Shown piece by piece: positions 57,314 through 64,000 of a stretch of DNA of 64,000 nt. The position numbers were made by a program, and so were the translations under genes. Origin of the DNA: Sphingomonas sp. Leaf67 (lineage in GTDB: Bacteria; Pseudomonadota; Alphaproteobacteria; Sphingomonadales; Sphingomonadaceae); assembly GCF_001421965.1 (NCBI RefSeq), contig NZ_LMLP01000019.1, positions 1 through 64,000 on the forward strand, read 5' to 3'. How positions within the stretch are numbered: the first letter of the stretch is position 1; each line of letters opens with the position of its first letter. The notes under the pieces were generated by a model. The model searched no databases. It was not told where the DNA came from and saw nothing but the letters and a program-made list of their open reading frames with translations.

Positions 57314-58770
57314 CCGACCCGTTCGGCCAGAACCGCGAACTGATCGACCGAGCTGGTCTCGTCCTGATCGGTCAGCGGCGTCGGATAATCGCCGGTGAAG
57401 CAGGCATCGCAATATTTCGGACGGACCGAGGTGCGGTTGGCTTCGCCGAGCGCACGATACAGACCGTCGATCGAGATGAACGCGAGGCTGTCGGCCTGGA
57501 TATAGTCGGTCATCCCACCCAGGTCGTACTTGGCAGCCAGCAGCTTCGCGCGTTCGGGGGTGTCGACGCCGTAGAAGCAGCTGTGCCGGGTCGGCGGCGA
57601 TGCGATGCGCATATGCACCTCTGCCGCGCCGGCATCGCGCATCATCTGCACGATCTTCAGCGAGGTGGTGCCGCGCACGATCGAATCGTCGACCAGAATG
57701 ATGCGCTTGCCCTCGATCAGCTTGCGGTTTGCGTTGTGCTTCAGCTTGACGCCAAGATGCCGGACCTTGTCGCCCGGCTGAATGAAGGTGCGGCCAACAT
57801 AGTGCGAACGGATGATGCCCAGTTCGAACGGGATGCCCGACGCCTGTGCATAGCCGATCGCGGCAGGAACGCCCGAATCGGGGACCGGGATGACCAGATC
57901 GGCGTCGACCGAATTTTCCTGCGCCAGTTCGGCACCGATCGCCTTGCGCACCGAATAGATCGAGCGGTCTTCGGAGATCGAATCGGGGCGCGAGAAATAG
58001 ACCCATTCGAAGATGCATGGGCGTGGGGACAGCGGCGCGAACGGACGGATCGACCGCAGCTCGCCATTCTTGACGATGACCAGCTCGCCCGGTTCGACCT
58101 CGCGCACGAACTCTGCCCCGACTACGTCGAGCGCGACGGTTTCGGAGGCGAAGATATAGGCCCCATCGCCCAGCCGGCCCATCACCAGCGGCCGGATGCC
58201 GAGCGGATCGCGACAGGCGATCATCCCCTCGGGCGTCATGCAGATCAGCGAATAGGCACCTTCGACCTGCTTGAGCGCATCGATGAACCGGTCGAGCAGC
58301 GTCCGGTAATTGGACGTGGCGACCAGATGGATGATGACTTCGGTGTCGCTGGTCGACTGGAAGATCGATCCGGTGCGGACCAGATCCTTGCGCAGCCGCA
58401 TGGCGTTGGAAAGATTGCCGTTATGCGCCACCGCGAAACCGCCCGACGCCAGTTCGGCATAGAGCGGCTGGATGTTGCGGTTCGACGTTTCGCCGGTGGT
58501 CGAATAGCGGACATGGCCGCAGGCGGTGGCGCCGGGCAGCGATTCGATGATTTCGGGTCGATCGAAATTGCCGGCGACATGGCCCTGTGCGCGCTGGGTA
58601 TGGAACATCGCCCCATCCCAGCTGCAGATGCCGGCCGCTTCCTGACCGCGGTGCTGGAGCGCATGGAGGCCGAGCGCCACGAGCGCCGCAGCGCCGTCCG
58701 CGCCGGATACACCGAAGATGCCGCATTCTTCACGCAGCTTGTCGTCGTCGAATGGATGGGTGGTGAACAT
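57310..58770 (-). CDS. purF: Amidophosphoribosyltransferase
   Basis: 486 residues. First committed step of purine synthesis. The Ntn catalytic Cys is residue 16 (CGIFGVSG) after a 15-residue propeptide, so self-processing is expected. ILVDDSIVRGTTS is the PRPP loop. The C-terminal KYCDACFTGDYP with CxxC and an earlier Cys indicates the Bacillus-type enzyme with a 4Fe-4S cluster. ATG at 58770 precedes the propeptide; an upstream in-frame GTG adds nine residues and seems unnecessary. Confidence 0.96.
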   Translation of the reverse strand: MFTTHPFDDDKLREECGIFGVSGADGAAALVALGLHALQHRGQEAAGICSWDGAMFHTQRAQGHVAGNFDRPEIIESLPGATACGHVRYSTTGETSNRNIQPLYAELASGGFAVAHNGNLSNAMRLRKDLVRTGSIFQSTSDTEVIIHLVATSNYRTLLDRFIDALKQVEGAYSLICMTPEGMIACRDPLGIRPLVMGRLGDGAYIFASETVALDVVGAEFVREVEPGELVIVKNGELRSIRPFAPLSPRPCIFEWVYFSRPDSISEDRSIYSVRKAIGAELAQENSVDADLVIPVPDSGVPAAIGYAQASGIPFELGIIRSHYVGRTFIQPGDKVRHLGVKLKHNANRKLIEGKRIILVDDSIVRGTTSLKIVQMMRDAGAAEVHMRIASPPTRHSCFYGVDTPERAKLLAAKYDLGGMTDYIQADSLAFISIDGLYRALGEANRTSVRPKYCDACFTGDYPTPLTDQDETSSVDQFAVLAERVG

Positions 58771-58886
58771 AGGCCCTTCCGGGGATAAGCGTGTCACGCG
58801 GCTGCCATATAGGCAGGCAAAATCGGTTTGTCGCCCTTTGATCGTCGATTGCCGAGGAACCGCGATCGGCGATAGGAGTTGCGGCG

Positions 58887-59246
58887 ATGGAAAATCGCGA
58901 TACCGGACTGGTGCTGAACCCGAAATTCGATGCCGATGGGCTGTTGACCGCCATCGCCGTAGACGCCGCCAGCGGCGAACCGCTGATGGTCGCCTTCATG
59001 AACGACGAGGCGTTGCGCCTCACGCTGGCGACGGGCGAGGCGACCTTCTGGTCGCGGAGTCGCGGGCGGTTGTGGAAGAAGGGCGAGACCTCGGGCAATG
59101 TGCTGCGCGTGGTCGAGGCACGGATCGACTGCGATCAGGACGCGCTGTGGCTGCGGTGCGAACCGGCGGGGCCGGCGTGCCATACCGGGGCAGACAGTTG
59201 TTTTTTCCGGCGGATCGAGGGCGATCGGCTGGTGCCCGCAACGTGA
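58887..59246 (+). CDS. hisI: Phosphoribosyl-AMP cyclohydrolase
   Basis: 119 residues, the HisI domain alone without His[29 protein letters not shown] and [20 protein letters not shown] supply the Zn/Mg ligands. Third step of histidine synthesis. Divergent from purF (116 bases between starts). Other his genes are not in the window. Confidence 0.95.
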   Translation: MENRDTGLVLNPKFDADGLLTAIAVDAASGEPLMVAFMNDEALRLTLATGEATFWSRSRGRLWKKGETSGNVLRVVEARIDCDQDALWLRCEPAGPACHTGADSCFFRRIEGDRLVPAT

Positions 59247-59713
59247 GGCTGTGGCTGGCGGCGGCGCTGGTGCTGGCGGGATGTTCGCCGGGGGCGGCAC
59301 CCGATCGCGACGAAGCGACGCTGGAACAGGCGGCGATCGCGCGCGGCGTGGTGCGCGATCCGGCGGCGGCGACTCCGGTCGGGCTATATGCGCGTGAGGG
59401 CGACCGGCTGTGCATCGCCGGCAGTCGCATCGGGATGTTCGTCGACTATGGCGACGATATCGGGTGCAGCGGGCATGGCCGCTATTCCCGCGAGGGCGAA
59501 ACGTTGCGCGCCGACCTGGGCAATGGCTGCACGTTCGAGGCGGCCTATGACGGCGGCCGTATCCGGCTGCCGGGCAAGCTGCCCGATGGCTGCAAGCGGC
59601 TGTGTACGCAGCGCGCGTCGCTGGCCGGGTTCGCGGTCGACCGGTTGAGCGACAGCGGTTCGGAGGCGGCGGCGCTGCGCGATCCGAAGGGGCGGCAGCT
59701 GTGTGGGTCGTGA
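59243..59713 (+). CDS. Putative lipoprotein
   Basis: 156 residues. [16 protein letters not shown] is a type II signal peptide with lipobox LAGC, so the mature protein would be anchored by its N-terminal Cys. Several later Cys (CIAGS, CSGHG, GCTFEA, GCKRLC, QLCGS) suggest disulfides in the periplasm. No known family. GTG start overlaps the hisI stop (GTGA). Confidence 0.75.
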   Translation: MRLWLAAALVLAGCSPGAAPDRDEATLEQAAIARGVVRDPAAATPVGLYAREGDRLCIAGSRIGMFVDYGDDIGCSGHGRYSREGETLRADLGNGCTFEAAYDGGRIRLPGKLPDGCKRLCTQRASLAGFAVDRLSDSGSEAAALRDPKGRQLCGS

Positions 59714-59733
59714 GTTCGCCGGCCTGATCGACA

Positions 59734-61098
59734 TCACACGCCGCGCGCCGCCGCCAGGGCACGCTCGCGTGCCTCGCGATGCTCGACGAGCTTCGCGGGA
59801 TAGTCCTTCGGCCGACATCCGGCGGCGTCGGGGTCGTGGATCGCCGCGTCCGGCAGATGGGCCAGTTCGGGGACCCAGCGGCGGATATAGTCGGCGGCGG
59901 CGAATTTTTCGGACTGGGTCAGCGGGGCCATGATCCGCCCGAACATGTTCGAATCGACACCGGTGCCCGCGACCCATTGCCAGTTGACGGCATTGTTGCC
60001 GAAATCGGCATCGACCAGACAATCCCAATACCAGCGTTCGCCCTCGCGCCAGTCGATCAGCAAATGCTTGATGACGAAGGACGCGGCGATCATCCGCACC
60101 CGATTGTGCATCCAGCCGATCTGCCACAGCTGGCGCATTCCGGCATCGACAATCGGATAGCCGGTACGGCCCTGTTGCCACGCCGTCAGGTCGCGGGTCG
60201 CCTCCGCACCGCTGCGCCATTTCAGCTTGTCGTAGCGCGGGCGGCCATTGGCATCGGCATAGTCGGGCATCGACAGGATGACGCCGCTGGCGAAATCCCG
60301 CCATGCCAGTTCCTTGCGATAGGTCGTCAGGCTGTCGCCCTGCCCGTCGAGCGCCGCCCAGACCTGTCGTGGTGAGATCTCGCCATGGTGGAGGTGCGGC
60401 GACAGGTTCGAACTGCCATCGACCGACGGCAGGTTGCGCGCCTCGTCATAGTCGCCGAGGCGCGCGGCGAAGGATTTGAGCGCCTTCGCAGCACCATCCT
60501 CGCCCGGCTGCCATGCTTTGGCGAAGGCCGTCGACCAGTCGGGCTTGGTCGGAAGCAGCTTCCAGTCGGCGAGCTTGTCGGACTTCGGCCATTTGGACGG
60601 AGCGGGAATCGTGTGCGGCATCGCCACCGGCTCCTCCGGCGGGAGCATCTGGTTCAGCGCCTTCCAGAAGGACGAATAGATTTTGAACACGCCGCCAGAG
60701 CCGGTGCGGACGCACTCGGGCGGGCGGAGATGGTTGCCGTCGTGCAGCGTCAGATCGTCGCCCAGCGCGTCCTGCGCCTTCACCCACCATGGTTCGTAAT
60801 GGCGCATCGCATGAATGTGGGATGCGCCGGTCTCCTCCATCAGCTTGCGCAGTTCGGCCACCGCCTCGCCCCGGCGCAGGATCAGGCGCGATCCCTTTGC
60901 CTTTAGCGAGTCGTCCAGCGCGGCGAGGCTGTGATGCAGCCACCAGCGCTGCGCACCGCCGATCGCCCAGTCGCCCGGCGCGTCGTCATCGAGGACATAG
61001 ACCGGGATGGCTGCGCCGGCGTCGATGGCGACGACGAGCGCGGGCTGGTCGCGCAGGCGGAGGTCCTGGCGGAGCCAGAGAAGGACGGGTTCGGTCAT
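59734..61098 (-). CDS. phr: Deoxyribodipyrimidine photolyase (cryptochrome/photolyase family)
   Basis: 454 residues. N-terminal antenna domain LLWLRQDLRLRDQPAL; C-terminal FAD domain with SPHLHHGEISPRQV, RKELAWRDF, WQQGRTGYPIVDAGMRQL and WMHNRVRM. Light-driven repair of cyclobutane dimers, class I CPD type, is likely. The FAD-binding and Trp positions look normal. ATG at 61098 precedes the first strand. Convergent with the lipoprotein gene. Confidence 0.95.
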   Translation of the reverse strand: MTEPVLLWLRQDLRLRDQPALVVAIDAGAAIPVYVLDDDAPGDWAIGGAQRWWLHHSLAALDDSLKAKGSRLILRRGEAVAELRKLMEETGASHIHAMRHYEPWWVKAQDALGDDLTLHDGNHLRPPECVRTGSGGVFKIYSSFWKALNQMLPPEEPVAMPHTIPAPSKWPKSDKLADWKLLPTKPDWSTAFAKAWQPGEDGAAKALKSFAARLGDYDEARNLPSVDGSSNLSPHLHHGEISPRQVWAALDGQGDSLTTYRKELAWRDFASGVILSMPDYADANGRPRYDKLKWRSGAEATRDLTAWQQGRTGYPIVDAGMRQLWQIGWMHNRVRMIAASFVIKHLLIDWREGERWYWDCLVDADFGNNAVNWQWVAGTGVDSNMFGRIMAPLTQSEKFAAADYIRRWVPELAHLPDAAIHDPDAAGCRPKDYPAKLVEHREARERALAAARGV

Positions 61099-61108
61099 GC
61101 GACAGGCG

Positions 61109-62017
61109 TTACGCGTGCGCGACGATCCCGGTTCCCTGCGCCACCGCGACGATCGACGCGACGTGGCGATGTGCGACTTCGAGCAGATCGCCATACCCAC
61201 CGCCGAGCGCGCTCGCGATCGGCAGGCCGCGTTCCCGCGCCAGCTGCCCGATCCAGCGGTCGCGTTCGTTCAGCCCCGCCTGGGTCAGCGACAGCCGCCC
61301 CAGCCGGTCGTCGGCGAACGGATCGACCCCGGCCTGATACAGCAACAACGACGGCGCGAAGCTGTCGAGCAGCGGAACCAGCGTCGCCCCCAGCGTCGCC
61401 AGATATTCGTCGTCGCCGACCCCATCGGGCAATCCGACATCCAGCGTCGATCGCGCCTTGCGCGCCGGAAAATTCTTTTCGGCATGGATCGAATAGGTCG
61501 CGAGACCGGTGCGCCCGGCGAGCAGCGAGGCGGTGCCGTCGCCCTGATGCACATCGACGTCGATCACCAGCACCCTGGCGCAGGCGCCTTCGTCGACCAG
61601 CCGGTTGGCGGCGATGGCGAGGTCGTTGAACACGCAATAGCCCGCCCCGGTATCGGCGAGCGCGTGGTGGCTGCCGCCGGCGGTATTGGCCGCATAGCCG
61701 CGCTCCATCGCCACGCGCGCGGCGTGATAGGTGCCGCCGGGCACCGCGACCGCGCGCAGTGCCATCGGCGGGGTGACCGCGAAGCCGATGCGGCGTTCCT
61801 TGGCCGGCGGCACGCGCGCCTCGATCACCTCGGCGACGTAATCGTCGTCATGCACCGCCTCGATCCACCGACGCGGCATCGGTTCGGGTTCGTGCCAGTC
61901 GATTGCCGATCCCCGGTCGCGCAGGAGATCGCGGACGAGGCCGTTCTTGCCCCAGCGATAGCGGCTGCCCGGCGGGCTTTCGGCGACGTAGTGCGGATGA
62001 TGGACGACGGGGATCAC
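61109..62017 (-). CDS. Histone-deacetylase-family (acetoin-utilisation-like) protein
   Basis: 302 residues. GGSHHALADTGAGYCVFND and VIDVDVHQGDGTA hold the paired His, Asp and zinc ligands of arginase-fold deacetylases, followed by SIHAEKNFP. Bacterial members deacetylate polyamines or proteins such as acetyl-CoA synthetase. GTG at 62017 starts the conserved IPVVHHPHY. 10 bases upstream of phr on the same strand. Confidence 0.9.
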   Translation of the reverse strand: MIPVVHHPHYVAESPPGSRYRWGKNGLVRDLLRDRGSAIDWHEPEPMPRRWIEAVHDDDYVAEVIEARVPPAKERRIGFAVTPPMALRAVAVPGGTYHAARVAMERGYAANTAGGSHHALADTGAGYCVFNDLAIAANRLVDEGACARVLVIDVDVHQGDGTASLLAGRTGLATYSIHAEKNFPARKARSTLDVGLPDGVGDDEYLATLGATLVPLLDSFAPSLLLYQAGVDPFADDRLGRLSLTQAGLNERDRWIGQLARERGLPIASALGGGYGDLLEVAHRHVASIVAVAQGTGIVAHA

Positions 62018-62079
62018 GCGGCACAGATAAGATGCCGTTGGTCCTCGCAAAAGCGGCACGGTGCCGATAGGAAGCGGCG

Positions 62080-62559
62080 ATGGACAAGACCACCCTCCCC
62101 TATCGCCCCTGCGCCGGCGTCATGCTGCTGAACCGCGACGGCCGGGTGTTCGTCGGCCAGCGGCTCGATTCGACGCTGGAGGCATGGCAGATGCCGCAGG
62201 GCGGGATCGACGAGGGCGAGGAACCGGTCGATGCGGCGGTCCGCGAACTGCGCGAGGAAACCGGGGTCCTGCCCGACAAGGTCCGGCTGATCGCCGAGGC
62301 GCCGGGCGAATTCCTCTACGACCTGCCCGACGACATGATCGGCAGGATCTGGAAGGGGAAATGGCGCGGGCAGCGGCAACGCTGGTTCCTGTTCGCGTTC
62401 GAGGGCGAGGATGCCGATATCGACATCGAGACCCCCGAACCCGAATTTCGCGCATGGCGCTGGGCCGAGCCGGCCGACCTGCCGACGATGATCGTGCCGT
62501 TCAAGAAGACGCTGTACGAACAGGTGCTGGCGGCGTTTGCGGATCACCTGCATCGGTGA
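62080..62559 (+). CDS. rppH: RNA pyrophosphohydrolase
   Basis: 159 residues, Nudix. The box GGIDEGEEPVDAAVRELREE fits G-x5-E-x7-REUxEE, and the N-terminal YRPCAGVMLLNRDGRVFVGQR is typical of RppH, which removes pyrophosphate from mRNA 5' ends to start decay. WGK/WKGKWRGQRQRWF is also family-typical. ATG at 62080; divergent from the deacetylase gene with a ~60-base gap. Confidence 0.93.
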   Translation: MDKTTLPYRPCAGVMLLNRDGRVFVGQRLDSTLEAWQMPQGGIDEGEEPVDAAVRELREETGVLPDKVRLIAEAPGEFLYDLPDDMIGRIWKGKWRGQRQRWFLFAFEGEDADIDIETPEPEFRAWRWAEPADLPTMIVPFKKTLYEQVLAAFADHLHR

Positions 62560-62620
62560 AGCGCGCGAAAGTCGGGGTGAATGGTTCAGCCCGACGACAG
62601 GCAATCGGCTATAGCGGGTG

Positions 62621-63520
62621 ATGATGCCCAATCCCGCGCTCCTCCTGCCGCTTGGCCTATACTTTGCGGAACCGCCGCCGGAACCCGATCTGCCGATCGA
62701 AATCCGGACGATGCTGGAAGAGGCGATGGCGTCGGGCAACGACAACGATGTCGCGACGATCGTCCGCTATGCGCGTAAGGCCGCGCCGAAACATTCGCAG
62801 AAGATCGCCGATCTGGCATCGCATTATACATTCGAACGCACCGAAAAGACCGAGAAGCGGCTGCGCACCGCGTCGTTCGGCGCGCTGGTGAAGGGGCGTG
62901 CGGAAGTCGGCGGCTGGATCAACAGCGGCAATTCGGACAGTCTGGGCGTCACCGCCGTGCTCGACCTCTCGCGCGAAGGCTATCGCTGGCGACACAAGCT
63001 GAAATTACAGGCAGATTATCAGGAAAATAACGGGATTCCGACGCGCGAACATTATCTCGGCGCATTCGAACCCAACTACAAAGTTGACGACCGCCTGTAT
63101 ATCTATGGCGCGGCGCAGTATGAGTCGGACAAGTTCTTCGGCTATTACGATCGATATTCGGCGTCGAGCGGTGCGGGCTACACCGTCGTCGCACGCGGAC
63201 CGGTCACGCTCGACCTCGAACTCGGCCCGGCATTCCGGCATACCTCTTTCACGACCGGCGATGTCGAGCGCAATCTGGCGGCGCGTGGCTCGGTCGATTT
63301 CGACTGGCGGATGACGCCCGCGCTGACGCTGCGGCAGGATACGTCCGCCTATGTGCAGGCTGCGAACAGCACCGTCACGAGCCTGACGGCGGTCGATGCC
63401 AAGCTGCTGGGTCCGCTGTCGGCGCGGCTGTCGTACAACGTCCAGTATGAAAGCCGCCCGCCGGTGGGACGCATCAACACCGACACGACCGGGCGTGCCT
63501 CCCTGGTCTATGCTTTCTGA
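62621..63520 (+). CDS. DUF481 (YdiY-like) outer-membrane protein
   Basis: About 299 residues. A short hydrophobic start (NPALLLPLGLYFA) may be part of an export signal, followed by a charged helical linker (about 20-75), then a beta-rich part with alternating aromatic residues typical of DUF481 barrels: GWINSGNSDSLGV, YIYGAAQYESDKF and RASLVYAF with terminal Phe, as for outer-membrane proteins. Start at 62618, 62621 or 62624 cannot be separated. 60 bases after rppH. Confidence 0.85.
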   Translation: MMPNPALLLPLGLYFAEPPPEPDLPIEIRTMLEEAMASGNDNDVATIVRYARKAAPKHSQKIADLASHYTFERTEKTEKRLRTASFGALVKGRAEVGGWINSGNSDSLGVTAVLDLSREGYRWRHKLKLQADYQENNGIPTREHYLGAFEPNYKVDDRLYIYGAAQYESDKFFGYYDRYSASSGAGYTVVARGPVTLDLELGPAFRHTSFTTGDVERNLAARGSVDFDWRMTPALTLRQDTSAYVQAANSTVTSLTAVDAKLLGPLSARLSYNVQYESRPPVGRINTDTTGRASLVYAF

Positions 63521-63583
63521 ACGCATCGATCCCGGTTACACCGGGGCATGGATCGGACGTATGAAGAAGCCGGATTGAGGGAC

Positions 63584-64000
63584 ATGATCGACGGCGCGGC
63601 GATGCTGCCGCAGGTCGAACGATGGGTCGCGGTCAACAGCGGCACCCGCAACCTTCGCGGACTGGCGACGATGGCCGGGCTGCTCGCCGACGATTTCAGC
63701 GCCCTGCCCGGCGCGATCGAGATGGTCGACCCCGAGCCGGTCGAAACGGTCGACAGCGACGGGCAGGTGTGCGCGATCGACCATGGCCGCCACCTGTTGC
63801 TGCGCGTGCGGCCGGATGCGCCGCTGCGGATGTTGTTCACCGGGCATATGGACACGGTCTATGACGTGGATCACGCGTTTCAGACCGCGCGCTATCTGCC
63901 CGATGGCGCGCTGAACGGTCCGGGGGCCGCCGATATGAAGGGCGGATTGTCGGTGATGTTCACCGCGTTGAAGGCGGTCGAGGCGGCGGGGATCGGCGAT
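63584..64000 (+). CDS. M20-family metallopeptidase, N-terminal part (cut by window edge)
   Basis: 139 residues in the window. LFTGHMDTVY holds the first zinc His and Asp, and NGPGAADMKGGLSVM the second, as in the CPG2/ArgE/DapE family. Substrate is an N-acyl amino acid or peptide. The ATG at 63584 has GAGG three bases before it; an in-frame ATG at 63548 would add 12 residues and is possible. The dimerisation domain is beyond the edge. Confidence 0.88.
   Translation, partial: MIDGAAMLPQVERWVAVNSGTRNLRGLATMAGLLADDFSALPGAIEMVDPEPVETVDSDGQVCAIDHGRHLLLRVRPDAPLRMLFTGHMDTVYDVDHAFQTARYLPDGALNGPGAADMKGGLSVMFTALKAVEAAGIGD

Overview
The window is a stretch of high-GC alphaproteobacterial chromosome, most like Sphingomonas or a close relative. 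The signs are the complete 14-gene nuo order with the nuoA-E/F-G/H-I-J-K-L-M-N arrangement running into birA, coaX, RNase J and a DUF1467 gene; DUF2842 behind a 5-formyltetrahydrofolate cyclo-ligase; a Hpt-like/TipN-like pair beside a CtrA-type box; and several short dispersed palindromes of the kind common in sphingomonads. Identifications rest on motifs and family knowledge read by eye; no database search was possible.

Layout. 1-4300: the 5' end of an IS5-like transposase, a histidine-less Hpt-like gene divergent from a TipN-like polar coiled-coil membrane protein, an IS630 element inserted at the TipN-like stop codon, and a decayed AAA ATPase. 4300-23130 (all minus strand): complex I (nuoA to nuoN, with two small extra genes inside the cluster), then birA, coaX, rnj and DUF1467. 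23300-27250: inositol-phosphatase family gene, efp, M23 peptidase, L,D-transpeptidase, thiE. 27500-34200: central carbon cluster tkt-gap-(MOSC)-pgk and class I aldolase, interrupted by a MazF/PemK-type toxin-antitoxin pair and several inverted-repeat elements. 34300-35760: zapA, 6S RNA, cyclo-ligase, DUF2842. 35780-36650: two nearly identical tRNA-Asp genes 795 bp apart. 36670-41100: AI-2E-type transporter and bioF-bioD-bioA. 41100-50200 (minus): enoyl-CoA hydratase, methylmalonyl-CoA mutase, bioB, an LprI-like protein, biotin-carrying acyl-CoA carboxylase subunit, GH13 glucosidase, GT4 glycosyltransferase. 50300-56500: RcnB-like protein, orphan 2Fe-2S subunit, DODA-type dioxygenase, pccB, a small membrane protein, methylmalonyl-CoA epimerase, 2OG-Fe(II) oxygenase. 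56600-64000: SDR, purF, hisI, lipoprotein, photolyase, HDAC-like deacetylase, rppH, DUF481 porin-like protein and the start of an M20 peptidase.

How the genes work together. Two operons facing different ways carry the whole propionyl-CoA to succinyl-CoA route (PccA, PccB, epimerase, mutase). Biotin synthase sits inside the first operon, so cofactor supply appears tied to the biotin enzyme; bioFDA and the ligase birA are also in the window. The nuo cluster is tightly packed, with ATGA/GTGA overlaps at most junctions, and may be read from a promoter upstream of nuoA that carries a Fur-like palindrome.

Most of the window is housekeeping. The points most worth a second look are the CtrA-box/Hpt-like/TipN-like locus with IS elements abutting both stop codons, a palindromic repeat translated as part of BioB, the extra genes and low-complexity tails in complex I, a 270-bp element with about 75-nt terminal inverted repeats, and a hyphenated palindrome in front of the propionyl-CoA operon. 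I found no CRISPR array, prophage or obvious new defence system.
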